Source: Rhypophila decipiens
Taxonomy: Eukaryota; Ascomycota; Sordariomycetes; Sordariales; Naviculisporaceae
NCBI GenBank assembly: GCA_033297075.1
Contig: MU858052.1
Coordinates: 62,001-126,000 of the forward strand
Direction: 5' to 3'
DNA length: 64,000 nucleotides
Below, piece after piece: positions 54,286-64,000 of the stretch. Both the position numbers and the translations under genes were made by a program. The notes under the pieces were generated by a model. The model searched no databases. It saw only the letters and a program-made list of their open reading frames with translations, and was not told the origin of the DNA. How positions within the stretch are numbered: the first letter of the stretch is position 1; each line of letters starts with the position of its first letter.

Positions 54286-56488
54286 TTTGATTGTCTGGAT
54301 TTAGGGACTTGGTGAAGGAGGACTTGTCATGAGGTCTAAGGAAGTTATGTTGGTTGGTTTGAAGTGCATGGTTTTATGTTTGTGTTAGATCTTGAGCTTT
54401 GAGTGCGTGTAGAATGGAGTGTGAGAATAGATGTGGTGTGGTGTTTGGGCGTTTGGGGATAGCCAAGGCGTTGCGGGTGGTTCGGGCGCTGGGAAATAAT
54501 AGGGGTTAGGGGCACAGATACAGATGTAAACAAACAAAACGTAATTCGCAAATAGAAAAAAAAAAGGTTTGTTCTTAGTGTTAATGCTCTGTGGGAATTC
54601 AATAACCCATTACAGTAGATAGTTAAATATATTTCACTTGGAATCAGATGAGCACTTTTTGACTTGACTGTATCTCTATTCCCACCAAATGTTCAACCCA
54701 GATTTAGGTGGTCACCCTCATGCCCAGCCCTGTACGGAGACTGAGTGTATACCTGGGTATTGTCAAGAGCGCGCCCGACTCCGGCTTCTTGCTGCGGCGC
54801 AGTGGCTCTGAGCCGAGAAAAACCTTACATCGAGATGTGATGGAAATTCAGCCCACATTCCCACATTCCCACACTTCCCCGGGATATAGCCAACCGCAAC
54901 GCCATCGATTTTCAGCGGGAGGAGGAACAGAAGCCAAACGGTCCGGTAGCTGAGTGGTTCATCTGCCCTGTCTCCCGCTCGACCGCCTGTTCCCGAGCTT
55001 TCCAAGAGCTCATGGGTTCGATTCCGCCGCCCGCTATAAAAAAAACAAAAAACATATCAAAAAATCCACCTTTCGTAAAAGCATTCGGTTGCTTTTCGGC
55101 GGGGCCCCATCGAGGGGCCCCGAGCTTTTTGCTTTATGGGCTGGCTGGCAAAGTATCGCTTAATGCTCTTCGCTGCTAGTATGGCCTACCGAGTAACCTA
55201 TGAATGAATGCACCGCTGGGAGTTGACAACATATTCTGGAATTCCTTGAAGGGATCCTTAAGTTAATGTGAAGCTGAGTAAGATGGTAGAAGTTGGATTC
55301 GAAAATGCGCCAATGTTTCATCTAACGCGGGCCTGTCGATCGTCATTGCCAAGGCCAAAGCCAAGTTTGTTCAAAGGTCTCTCTTGACAAGTGAAGGGCT
55401 CATATTCTGAGATGAGACCCACGAACAGAGAGCAGTGTAAGTAAACGAAACACAGGTAGAAGCAGTCTTAGTCATCCAACTAGTGGTACAAACTAGCGGG
55501 GTGAAACATTTGGAAATGAATCCGAGATGTTGGTTTGATGGGTGAAGAACAATGCGAGGTCACACATCCTGCAGGCCATTTAACTGCCCTTTGTGTGATG
55601 TTGTGAAACAGATAAAGAAGACGGGAGGCGCCGAGATACTTATATAAACCTTTGGTTCAAGTTTAAAAGGGAAAAGAGAAGTTAGAGAACAATCATCTTT
55701 CAGAACATCAACAACTTCAAGAAACAAAACCATGAAATGATACCGCCAGAAGGGGATTGCAGGACTTGGCTTCCTTGGCTCAAACGGCTCGAATGCAACC
55801 CTTTCAAGCCTTTTCTTCACGGGATGTGTCTGCCAAGCCACGCTGGTGCGTCACCAAGAGTGTGGGGTACAGGGGGGCAGGAGCCGAACATGTTCCTTAC
55901 AGGCCTCACAGTGGACAGCGGACACAGCCCGTTCGTGGAACTTTTCCTCCGCCATGGATCACCGAAAAAGCTGTTAAAACGCTAAAACGGTCTGCAGTGG
56001 TTATGTATTCGCTCGGCTGGTGACCGAGTTGCCGGAGGAGAAGATCCCAGCCCTGCAATTTGCTGTATGAATGTCAAGGAAGGGTGTGTGCTGTGCGGGA
56101 CATTTCATGTACAATACTGATACGCAACAAAATGGCACCCAGCCCCCAAACAAGGCGCATTTCCTTTTTTATCTTGATTTAATTCCTTTATCAACTTTAT
56201 CGCAGTGCCTCACCCTTCTCAAAAACCTGCGAACCAGGGAAACTCAATGAGTACCGCCGGCCTCTCGACCGCCTTCGAGCCTTTCGATTCCGAATTCAGT
56301 GTCTACTACGACTTGATATGAACTAATTTCGTCCCATAATTAAGAAATTCCTTGCGGCTTCAATAACCGGAAAGTCAAACGAAACGAATGACGACGACAC
56401 CACGAGTAGCCTCACGACTTTCCGCATGTCATCACCAAACAACACCAGGGAATAATACCTCGAGGGACTGCGCGACATATCGCCCACC
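54286..56488. other. Intergenic, 2.2 kb, with a tRNA-like relic
   Basis: No coding gene recognised. It holds the tRNA-like sequence at 54940-55036 and short A runs. The last roughly 300 bases are the upstream region of the TMEM184-type gene. Confidence 0.45.
54940..55036 (+). pseudogene. tRNA-like relic with A and B boxes
   Basis: An A-box-like TAGCTGAGTGG (54947-54957) and an exact B box GGTTCGATTCC (55015-55025) are spaced as in an intron-containing tRNA gene. However, the T stem would be ATGGG against CCGCC (only two pairs), and I cannot pair an acceptor stem. No TTTT terminator occurs until 55097. It is most simply a decayed tRNA or a tRNA-derived sequence; a rare but functional tRNA cannot be excluded. 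Confidence 0.4.
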
Positions 56489-58463
56489 ATGGTGAACTTT
56501 ACTTGCAACAGCACCCTCGAGGAGATGAGGAGTACGTCGCGACCCCGCGAGTCCTATATCCATGACCTCTTGCGCTAACATTTCGTCCCAAACAGTCCTC
56601 CCGGGAACCGAAATCGCCATCGCCGGCCCTCTCACCTTCCACCAGCTCGCCCTGATAATAGGCGGCGGTTGCGCCATCATCGCCATCCTCCTGAGCTTCT
56701 ACCTCATCTTGATGCATGCCAACAACTACACAGTGCCCCACGAACAAAAACACATCATCCGCATCCTCTTCATGGTTCCCGTCTATGCGACCTCGTCTTT
56801 CCTCATGATACGCTTCTACTGGCACGCCATTTACTTTCAAGTGATATGCGACTGCTACGAAGCCTTTGCCATATCGTCCTTTTTCTCTCTAATGTGCCAT
56901 TATATCAAGCCCGACTTGCACGAGCAAAAAGAATACTTTCGCGACATGCACCCCATCGCCCCGTGGGTCTGGCCGTTGAACTGGTTCGCCAAGTGCTGCG
57001 GTGGACAGCGAGGACCGTGGAGGACTCCGAGGAGCGGACTCACTTGGTTCAACATCATCTGGATCGGCATCTACCACTACTGCTTCGTCCGCGTCGCCAT
57101 GACCATCGCCGCTGTGGTGACTCAGTACTTTGGCCGCTACTGCGAGAGCTCGAATAGCATCGTCTTTAGCCATGTCTGGATCGTGGTGGTGCAGTCGATT
57201 GCTGTGACGATCGCCATGTACTGCTTGATTCAGTTCTACGTCCAGTTGCGCAACACGGAGCAGCTCAAACCTAACCAGCCGTTCCTCAAGGTTTTAGCGA
57301 TCAAGCTGGTTATCTTCCTCTCCTTCTGGCAGTCCATCGCGATAAGTCTGGGAACTTCGACGCTGGACCTCGTCCATCCAAACAAGGTCCTCGCCTACCC
57401 TGATATCAAAGTCGGCATTCCAATGCTGCTTTTGTGCTTCGAAATGGCTATTTTTGCCTTGCTCCACCTCTGGGCTTTCCCGTACCGTGGCTATCTCAGG
57501 ATTCGAAGAGGCGGCATTCCGAAGCAGGGAGGCTTCCTGGGAATCAAGGCTCTCTGGGACGCAGTCAACATCTGGGACGTGGTCAAGGGCTTCGGGCGCG
57601 GCATGCGCTGGCTCTTTGTGGGGATTAAGGATCGCCATAAAGATGTCAGCTATACTGCCCCGAGGAAAAACAGCACGTCGGCGGGGGGTGATGGCGGCGC
57701 AATGGATATGGAGAATCTGGAATACACGGGCGGGAATAAGGATGTGAATGGTGGTTATGATGCGCGTCCCCATCCGCTCGGCATGTCCCAGGCGGCTGCC
57801 AATAACAGCACCTCGCATTTGCCGATCGCACAACAGTTCCGGGCGAGTAGGTATGGGCGGGCTGACGGGGGAGGAGACCAGGCTGGCTTGAATGTCCCCT
57901 TGACACCTAGCGGCCGGAGAGAAAGCGGCGATGAAAGAGCGGGATTGATACATCATGCACAGCCGAACCCGGCCGAGATGAGTCCTCCGAGGAATACCGG
58001 CAACAGTGGGATGGCGAGTCCGTATTACGAGGGTCCATATGACGGAGCTAGTGGGCCCGGGAGCACGATATCATCACCGCCGAGTGATTATGTCGTGTTG
58101 GACATGCCGAGTCATGAAAATCCGTATGGTGGTATGGGAATGGGAATCGGTGTCCTCCATCGGCCGGGGTCTCTCTCGACCGTGGACGAAGAATCGTTGG
58201 GCTGGTCCAGACAAGGAAGCCGGCAAGACATGTATCGCCATTCACCACATCCCTCTCTTGCGTCGAGGTCACAGACTCCAGGGCAGATGCAATACCAGGG
58301 GCAGGGTCAAGGACAACATAGTGGAGGAAATAATAACAACAGCAATCGAAACTCGACACAGATGAGAGTTGGTGAGGCGTTATGGGGAAATAGACACCCC
58401 TCACAGCAACACCAACCGCATCAAGATGGGAATGGGGAGGATGGAATAGGTAGTGCCAGGTAA
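56489..58463 (+). CDS. TMEM184/Ost-alpha (DUF300) membrane protein, Hfl1-like
   Basis: Two exons: 56489-56531 and 56596-58463 (intron GTACGT...AACAG), giving 636 residues from an ATG in good context (ACCATGG). The N-terminus has glycosylation-type sites (NFTCNST), followed by seven hydrophobic segments: HQLALIIGGGCAIIAILLSF, IRILFMVPVYATSSFLMIRF, and later ones to MLLLCFEMAIFALLHLWAFP near 320. Family strings YEAFAISSFFSLMCHYI and KLVIFLSFWQS are intact. S. pombe Hfl1 of this family sits in the vacuole membrane and binds Atg8. Here the post-TM helix GIKALWDAVNIWDVVKGFGR contains WDVV, which fits an Atg8-interacting motif. The roughly 230-residue tail is Gly/Asn/Ser/Gln-rich and disordered. 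The vacuolar role is inferred from the family. Confidence 0.9.
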
Positions 58464-59506
58464 GAGGCCAGGCGCCTCTTATATCTGATGATGCCTTTTT
58501 ATTTTGTTCGTTTCTGTCCAGTCCTTTGAGACTCTTTGTTGCATATCGAGACATGTTGTCTTGCATTTTATCCTCTTTTGTTCGGATGTACATATCCATG
58601 GCTCATGTTGGCTTTTTTCTTTTCTACCATAAACTTTTTGCATTTATACCAGGTCATTTTGAGGTCGGAATTGGACCGGATTACAGGTTATGAATTATGA
58701 CAATAATACCAGATACACATTGATTGCCTTTTAGGTTATATATGACCATCGTCTTTAGGACTGCGTGTGGAATCTTGCGTGTTTATTCATCCTGATATGA
58801 GCTCCTGAACGGGGCAAATGTATGATGGCTGTTCTGTCTGACAGGGCTATCCACACCGGGAAGAGACAAATACTGACCCATTCCATTTCAGCCTTGTCTG
58901 TTTCAAGGCCAACAGCTCGTTCATCCTAGCTATCTCCGTGGTTCGCCGCCTGGTCTATTATTCGTATCTCGGGTTCACCGTAGCTCGGACGACCGTATCG
59001 TTCATCCCAACTACCTGACCTCCGCGGTCAGACGCGGATAGTGTATTCATCTCCGGCTCCAGCACCGGTGTCAGCCCCGTGTCTATTGTTCATCTTATTG
59101 ACGTCTTTGATATTGTGCTTAGAAGGGGTAGCTCATGGGAGTCCATAGTATCCCCCCGTCCACTATATGAACATGGCAACCAACAGCTACTTGATACCAT
59201 AGACGTCTAGCCGCCGGAAAGACCGACCCATGGGGGGCCAGCTGGAAATGGGGACTCCTAACCTTATTCCGCTCCGTCTCCAGTCAACTTTTGACCATGA
59301 TCTTACTGTCTTGCATTGTTGGACAGTCAAACGGTCTCTTGCTCAAGTCTGGTCATCTCAATTGCTTGCCGATTCGTACGAATAATGTTGGAAGGGGGTC
59401 TTGCAGGTTTGGTGGTGGTGGTGAATCGGTTGTCTGAGGATGATGATGATGGTTTGTTCGTCTCATTTTTGCATCTATGTTTTCTATATTCCTCCGTTCT
59501 TGTTGT
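58464..59506. other. Intergenic, no gene recognised
   Basis: About 1 kb of unique sequence after the TMEM184-type gene, with T-rich runs near 58590-58640 and a TGG/GAT trinucleotide stretch at 59409-59455. No RNA or protein gene seen. Confidence 0.5.
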
Positions 59507-59711
59507 GGGGGGGGGCCGCCCCCCCCCGCGGTGGGTGTGGGTGGGGGCGGGGGGTCGGGCGGGCCCGGGGCCGGGCGGGGCNNNNNNNNNNTTTTGGTGG
59601 TGGGGGTGTTTGGGTTGTGTTTTTTTTTTTTTTTTGTTTTTTTTTGTTAATTTTTTTTATTTTTTTTTATTTTTTACCCCGTTTTTTTTTTCCCCCCCCC
59701 CCCCCCCCCCC
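59507..59711. other. Assembly gap (10 N at 59582-59591) inside low-quality homopolymer sequence
   Basis: Left of the ten Ns the sequence is nearly pure G/C homopolymer blocks. On the right it is T runs ending in a C run of 20 (59692-59711). This abrupt loss of base complexity on both sides of a fixed-length N block is typical of poor read ends at a contig join, not of fungal DNA. No feature should be read from it. Confidence 0.85.
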
Positions 59712-59853
59712 ATTTTCTTTGGTTATTAACGTCTTACTCGTAGACAAAGAGAAGATTTCGCACCAGATACGAGTGCCAGGGGTGGGTGGCGTTGGAAGGA
59801 AAAGTCAAATTAAAAGGGCAAAAAGTCAACGCCAGAAACGAACCAAGCAATAC

Positions 59854-59857
59854 AAAA
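59854..59857 (-). terminator. Pol III terminator of second tRNA-Ala(UGC)
   Basis: A TTTT run on the minus strand, 13 bases past the tRNA 3' end. Confidence 0.55.
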
Positions 59858-59869
59858 GAGTTACTTTCC

Positions 59870-60004
59870 TGGATGCACCCGGGATCGAACCGAGGACCGT
59901 TCACAATGAAAGTTTATGTGTTTTTTTCTCTTTTCCTCGGGAAAGAAAAGAAGAATAAGCCACCTACTTGCAAAGCGAAAATCATACCACTAGACCATGC
60001 ACCC
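59870..60004 (-). tRNA. tRNA-Ala(UGC), second copy, 63-base intron
   Basis: The exon sequence is identical to the gene at 11514-11664: acceptor GGGTGCA/TGCATCC with G3:U70, anticodon TGC at 59972-59970, B box in GGTTCGATCCC. The intron after position 37 is shorter (63 against 79 bases) and unrelated except for its final TTCATT. Confidence 0.92.
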
Positions 60005-60772
60005 AACCCGTGTGATTATACTTGCTGGTAGATGGTAGTTGGTAAAAGAAGCACGAAACTCCATTAGTTCAGTTCACACTAAGTCAGGTCAAAATACTTT
60101 CAACATGCAAGTCAATAAAGCACAAAGTGACGAGCAAACAAACAACCGCATACCTACCTGAACCTAGTAATCCACCAGTCTGACTGGGACGAACGGGCAT
60201 ACGATATATCACGATATGCGCCAGTTGGTGTACTGCACCTCGAGGGGGTATCATGCTTGGCAGTTGAAGCTTTTCTGCCCCGTCCCCAAAACATGGAACA
60301 AACGATGATGAAAAGTCTATGAGACTCACAGACACTCAACTCATCGTCTCGACTCATCGTATTTTTCCCACTCTAATAGAACAAGTAACTAACTACTACC
60401 TGGAAGTAAGGTAAGGTACCTGGTAACAAAGACACAAGCTGAAAGAAAACAGAATAAAAACCTGACAGAGCCCCTCCTACCACCATGTGTGGTATTTTCT
60501 CTCCAACTAGACTTACTTTAAAAGTACCAGCCAAAACACCAGTGTTTCGTAAATGACAAATAAATGTGATAGATATGGGGAATCGCAACCATGAGAACAA
60601 AAGACAAAATAAAGTGCGAAAAAGCGGAGACAAGTTAAATGATAGTTGAGAGAGATGGAATTCAAGTGGATGGACGGCTGAATGTACAAGATGCGTTTCA
60701 TAAAGGATATCCAATATCGAGCCATCAGGAAAGCAATACCGCATCATCAAAACAAATAGACAAACTTGGACC
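60005..60772. other. Intergenic before the Zn2Cys6 gene 3' end
   Basis: About 770 bases of A/T-richer DNA with GGTAAGGTACC-like motifs near 60400. It probably includes the 3' UTR of the transcription-factor gene. No other gene seen. Confidence 0.5.
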
Positions 60773-63700
60773 TCACGTATACGACCCAACCTGCTGCAAA
60801 AGGCCCAGGTCCGCGCTTGCGCTCATGGCGCCCCAGAATCCGTTGCCGTTATCCATGAGGACGAGATCCTCCGTGCCGTACGCAAACTGGTCTACTCCGC
60901 CGGGAATCAGATTCCACGGCAGAGACTGGTTCTGCGTCACATACTCGCTCACCTGAGCGGGCGTCTCGTAGAGAGGGACGCTCGGCATAGCCCCGTTCGC
61001 ATTACCGGCCACCTGGCCTGCTGCTGACATGTTGCTGTTGGGAGCACATCCGGCGGCCGTCGGGGTCTGGGCTATTTGCGGGCTGGGCATCGCGTAGGAT
61101 GATTGTGAGGGGGACTGCTGTTGTTGCTGTTGCTGAGCCGGGTGACCATGCGGATACCGCCACTGCCCACTGTTGGGATCGAGGGGATGGGTCTGGTCCC
61201 CAGCGCTATCGTGCTGAGGAAGCTGCATACCGCTCGAGTTTATTGGTGTGAAGGTTGACCTCGGCGTTTTCGTGTGGTCGCCGTGGTAGTTGCAATCAGA
61301 AGGGCCCACTGACGAGCCTGGCTCGATGGTGCTATCCCTCGACGAACTGTGTCTGTCGTCGTCAACGGCCAAGATTTCCCCATTGTTGAGAATCTTGTGG
61401 TTATGCTGTCTCCACTCCTCCAAGCCGCCCCCTCCAATGCGCACACTGAGGCCGCCGTCGGGTTTCTTCCCCGTGAGCTGTTCCCAGTCCTGTTTTACCG
61501 TGTCATAGTAGTGCACCATTTCCTTGAAATAGACGGTATAGGTCTTGGCCATCCTCAGCCATATCGACATCTGGTTGAGCGTCTTGAACGTCACCCCGGT
61601 TGGCCCGCTTCTGGTGACGCTCAACTCTATCGGCCCGTCTTCATCGTCTGGGAGCATGTGGCGGTGGACATCCATGTGGGGGAAGTAGACTGCGTAGATG
61701 CCCACAAACGCAGCAGTCCAGACAGCAAACAGGACGAGGGCCGACATGGGAAGCTTCTCCCTGCAAATGTCAATCAGATCGGCAATGTCCTTGGCCGCAC
61801 GGAAGATCTCCTCGGCACTCTTGTCCCAGAAGCCTTCCGGTTCGTTTCCGGGCGGAAAGGTGGGCGCGTCGAGTGGTCCCACCGGCCGGTCGCACTTGAC
61901 AGCGATGAAAGGAATGTACTCGCGGTGGAGCATGATCCTGCACACGGCGCCAAGCATGTGCAGGGACACATAGACGCTGCTGGCCTGGTGGTTCTCGTGT
62001 TTGTAATAGTTGCTCGGTGACCAGTGGAACAGGTCGGGCAGATCCCTGTAGAACTCGTCAAGCTTTGCGCGGAGCTTGAAGAAGGCGGATTCCTCTTTCC
62101 ATGGCCCGTGGGACTCGGTGAAGCGCCCGCCAGCGAAACTCCACTTGGAAATCTCGCCCCAGATATCAATCAGACGGACGAAGCGGCCAAGGACGCTGTC
62201 GTTGATGGGCCCTCTTGGCACTTGGTCCTTGTCTGGCACCAAGAATCCCGTGTAGACGTCGTCTGACAGGTCAAAGGCAATCTCGGAGCACGGCAGCTGG
62301 ATGCGCAGATCCTCAGCACGGATGGTCGAGACACGCCCCTTGCCGCACCCAAGTAGCCTATCGAGGATTAGACAGCTGAACATGGTCCGCCTCCTGATCT
62401 CTTTGGCAATCATCAGCTGCGAGTGAGGCATCGAAGATCTCGACCTGAGAACCGTGGGCGCGCGAAAGTTCTTCCCAGTCTCTTTATCACCATCGCCCAA
62501 GCCCAGCGCCTGAGCCATGCGGATGGCCACCCCGACATACATCCAGGCTGCCATGCCCCCAACCTTGGGCCGTGTTTGGCTCCACTCGTAGAGTCCCAGC
62601 ATCAGAAAAGCTTGAACCCTCTCGACAGACGCCACAGTCATGCTCGTCCTCAGCCCTCCGATCGCTTTCGTCAGTATTTCGGCGTAATACTCGGAGGCTA
62701 TGGATGGATCTTGTGCTGACCCGGCTGGCCGAGCTTTGAGGTTACCGGCCACGCCGGGGGCCGTGACGTACGATACGAGCGTTTGGTGGAAACGGGCTGT
62801 TAGTGTCAGGATACCCAGCAGTACAAGGTTGATCTCCGGCGATGTGTCGTTCTGCTTCGCCCTGAACCGACTGCCCATTTTCTCCTTCAACGTCGCCAGA
62901 TGCAGAAACGGTAATTCAGTGGCAAAATGCAGCCTGTAAATGTCAAAGACCTGAGACCAGATAGCCTCGGAGAGATAGGGGGCCGAGAGCACCTCCTCGG
63001 CGATGACGTTGGGCGGTACCGTATGGTCAAACTTGCTGATATCATCAATCCGGCGCACCCTTTTCCGGTCCGAACCTTGCTCCTGCTTGATTCCCCCGGG
63101 TGGATCGGGCCGTTTCGGCGGCACTTGCGTCACTTCGGGATAGGTACACTCCTTGCCATTCCTGATGCATGTTTCGCATGGCTGATCACCCCCCGTGTTG
63201 TTGCACTTGATCTTGGACTTGCGACATCTCTGACAGGCGATGCTGGATCGCAACGGAGTTCGCTTGGCGGCCGCCACCTTTTTGCTCTCGGCAGTCCCGG
63301 GGCTTCCTGGGCTGGCACTCATCATCGTGACTCCCGGTGGGGGCTTAATGTCATCCTCAGCGGGCTGGCCGTGACCCCGCACTGCAGCCGCGAGCGGCAC
63401 CCCGTGGGGCAGCCCCGGATGAAGCACGGGCAGTCGATCGGACGGGGCGATGCTGCTATGTGGCGAGGGCGCGGGCTCGGACCCGGCGGACGGCGGCTCG
63501 CCGTTGCCTAGGGCGGCAAAAGCGTCTTGGTACTTGCGCTTCGGGGTGGGCTGCGAGTTGGCCGATCCCGCTGACGTCTCATCGGCGTCGGAGGGATCGG
63601 GAGGGGAGATGATGGACTGGATGCGCAGTTGGGAAGAAATCGTGCCGGCGTGTTGGGTCTCACAAGGGGACCCTAAGACTCGAGATGGTAGGATAAAAGG

Positions 63701-63811
63701 CGTCGCGCGCGGAGCGGCTTCAGAGTCGGAGCAAGGCAAAAACGGGTCCTCCTCGAGATGGGCTCCACACGCTCTGGGAGCCAAGGGGAGAGAGCGGCGG
63801 TTCTTTTCCAC
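60773..63811 (-). CDS. Zn2Cys6 fungal-type transcription factor (5' end unresolved)
   Basis: An open frame of 1012 codons ends at 60773. A Zn(II)2Cys6 cluster of the form CX2CX6CX8CX2CX6C lies at codons 193-222 (63235-63146; CQRCRKSKIKC then CETCIRNGKEC), followed by a basic linker (DRKRVRR) and a fungal-specific regulatory domain (about 280-750, with RRRTMFSCLILDRLLGCGKG). The C-terminus is Gln/Ser/Pro-rich and ends near MDNGNGFWGAM. It is a nuclear DNA-binding regulator; targets unknown. The first in-frame ATG is at 63325, only 30 codons before the cluster, yet sequence upstream of it (TPKRKYQDAFAALGNGE) looks coding. A splice acceptor at 63617-63618 (CATCCAG) in phase would connect it to a 5' exon, probably beyond base 64000. 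The N-terminal boundary is therefore provisional. Confidence 0.85.
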   Translation of the reverse strand: MEKNRRSLPLAPRACGAHLEEDPFLPCSDSEAAPRATPFILPSRVLGSPCETQHAGTISSQLRIQSIISPPDPSDADETSAGSANSQPTPKRKYQDAFAALGNGEPPSAGSEPAPSPHSSIAPSDRLPVLHPGLPHGVPLAAAVRGHGQPAEDDIKPPPGVTMMSASPGSPGTAESKKVAAAKRTPLRSSIACQRCRKSKIKCNNTGGDQPCETCIRNGKECTYPEVTQVPPKRPDPPGGIKQEQGSDRKRVRRIDDISKFDHTVPPNVIAEEVLSAPYLSEAIWSQVFDIYRLHFATELPFLHLATLKEKMGSRFRAKQNDTSPEINLVLLGILTLTARFHQTLVSYVTAPGVAGNLKARPAGSAQDPSIASEYYAEILTKAIGGLRTSMTVASVERVQAFLMLGLYEWSQTRPKVGGMAAWMYVGVAIRMAQALGLGDGDKETGKNFRAPTVLRSRSSMPHSQLMIAKEIRRRTMFSCLILDRLLGCGKGRVSTIRAEDLRIQLPCSEIAFDLSDDVYTGFLVPDKDQVPRGPINDSVLGRFVRLIDIWGEISKWSFAGGRFTESHGPWKEESAFFKLRAKLDEFYRDLPDLFHWSPSNYYKHENHQASSVYVSLHMLGAVCRIMLHREYIPFIAVKCDRPVGPLDAPTFPPGNEPEGFWDKSAEEIFRAAKDIADLIDICREKLPMSALVLFAVWTAAFVGIYAVYFPHMDVHRHMLPDDEDGPIELSVTRSGPTGVTFKTLNQMSIWLRMAKTYTVYFKEMVHYYDTVKQDWEQLTGKKPDGGLSVRIGGGGLEEWRQHNHKILNNGEILAVDDDRHSSSRDSTIEPGSSVGPSDCNYHGDHTKTPRSTFTPINSSGMQLPQHDSAGDQTHPLDPNSGQWRYPHGHPAQQQQQQQSPSQSSYAMPSPQIAQTPTAAGCAPNSNMSAAGQVAGNANGAMPSVPLYETPAQVSEYVTQNQSLPWNLIPGGVDQFAYGTEDLVLMDNGNGFWGAMSASADLGLLQQVGSYT

Positions 63812-64000
63812 CCAGTTGCCAGGGTGTTTTGTTTGTGTATGGTGGTGACCCCTCCCACGAGGTGGTACGAAATACGAGATGCAGGCGTCCTAAGCGAACA
63901 ACAGCTCAGAGGTGTGCTAGAGTCTGGAAGCACGACAAGGTAGACGAGCCGAGGGGCAGCAGACAGCAAGTCTCAACCAGAGAGTGGCAGGCGCCTGACC

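Overview
This 64 kb window is nuclear DNA of a filamentous ascomycete (Pezizomycotina, most likely Sordariomycetes; I cannot name a genus). The reasons are monocistronic genes on both strands, short introns of about 50-90 bases with GTRNGT-type donors and YAG acceptors, intron-containing Pol III tRNA genes, a Zn2Cys6 regulator, a WSC-domain wall sensor, an Agd3-type exopolysaccharide deacetylase and a PHO84-type phosphate symporter. There is no operon structure. Gene density is low: eleven supported protein genes, three tRNA genes and one tRNA-like relic.

Layout. 2.1-7.4 kb: agd3 (CE18 deacetylase) and a uge3-like UDP-sugar 4-epimerase in tandem on the minus strand, the same pair of functions found in the galactosaminogalactan (GAG) cluster of Aspergillus. 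7.4-12.3 kb: no protein gene, a tRNA-Ala(AGC), a tRNA-Ala(UGC) and a MITE-like repeat that ends close to the stop codon of the next gene. 12.3-15.1 kb: six-exon phosphate:H+ symporter with a long C-terminal tail. 16.9-18.5 kb: homoserine O-acetyltransferase (MET2), divergent from THO2 (19.7-27.0 kb, one 2440-residue exon). 27.0-29.4 kb: intergenic, with a second foldback/MITE-like element. 29.4-32.1 kb: CSC1/OSCA-type channel. 34.8-36.7 kb: unrecognised coiled-coil protein. 38.1-42.2 kb: large single-pass kelch membrane protein. 42.2-48.5 kb: 6.3 kb without a recognisable gene. 48.5-49.9 kb: WSC-domain wall-stress sensor. 51.9-54.3 kb: sedolisin protease with an unusual Lys-rich N-terminal extension and no signal peptide. 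56.5-58.5 kb: TMEM184/Ost-alpha/Hfl1-family membrane protein. 59.5-59.7 kb: a 10-N assembly gap inside low-quality homopolymer sequence. 59.9-60.0 kb: a second tRNA-Ala(UGC). 60.8-63.8 kb: Zn2Cys6 transcription factor whose 5' end is not resolved in the window.

How it fits together. The strongest system-level signal is the agd3/uge3 pair. The epimerase supplies UDP-Gal/UDP-GalNAc and the secreted deacetylase makes the alpha-1,4 GalNAc-containing polymer cationic and adhesive. The epimerase carries Cys at the position that gates N-acetylated substrates in GalE enzymes. The other three GAG genes (gtb3, sph3, ega3) are not visible in this window, so this is either a split or minimal cluster, or the edge of a larger one that continues left of base 1. 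The remaining genes are ordinary housekeeping, transport and cell-surface functions. Several carry lineage-type extensions (PHO84 tail, sedolisin N-terminus, THO2 tail motifs).
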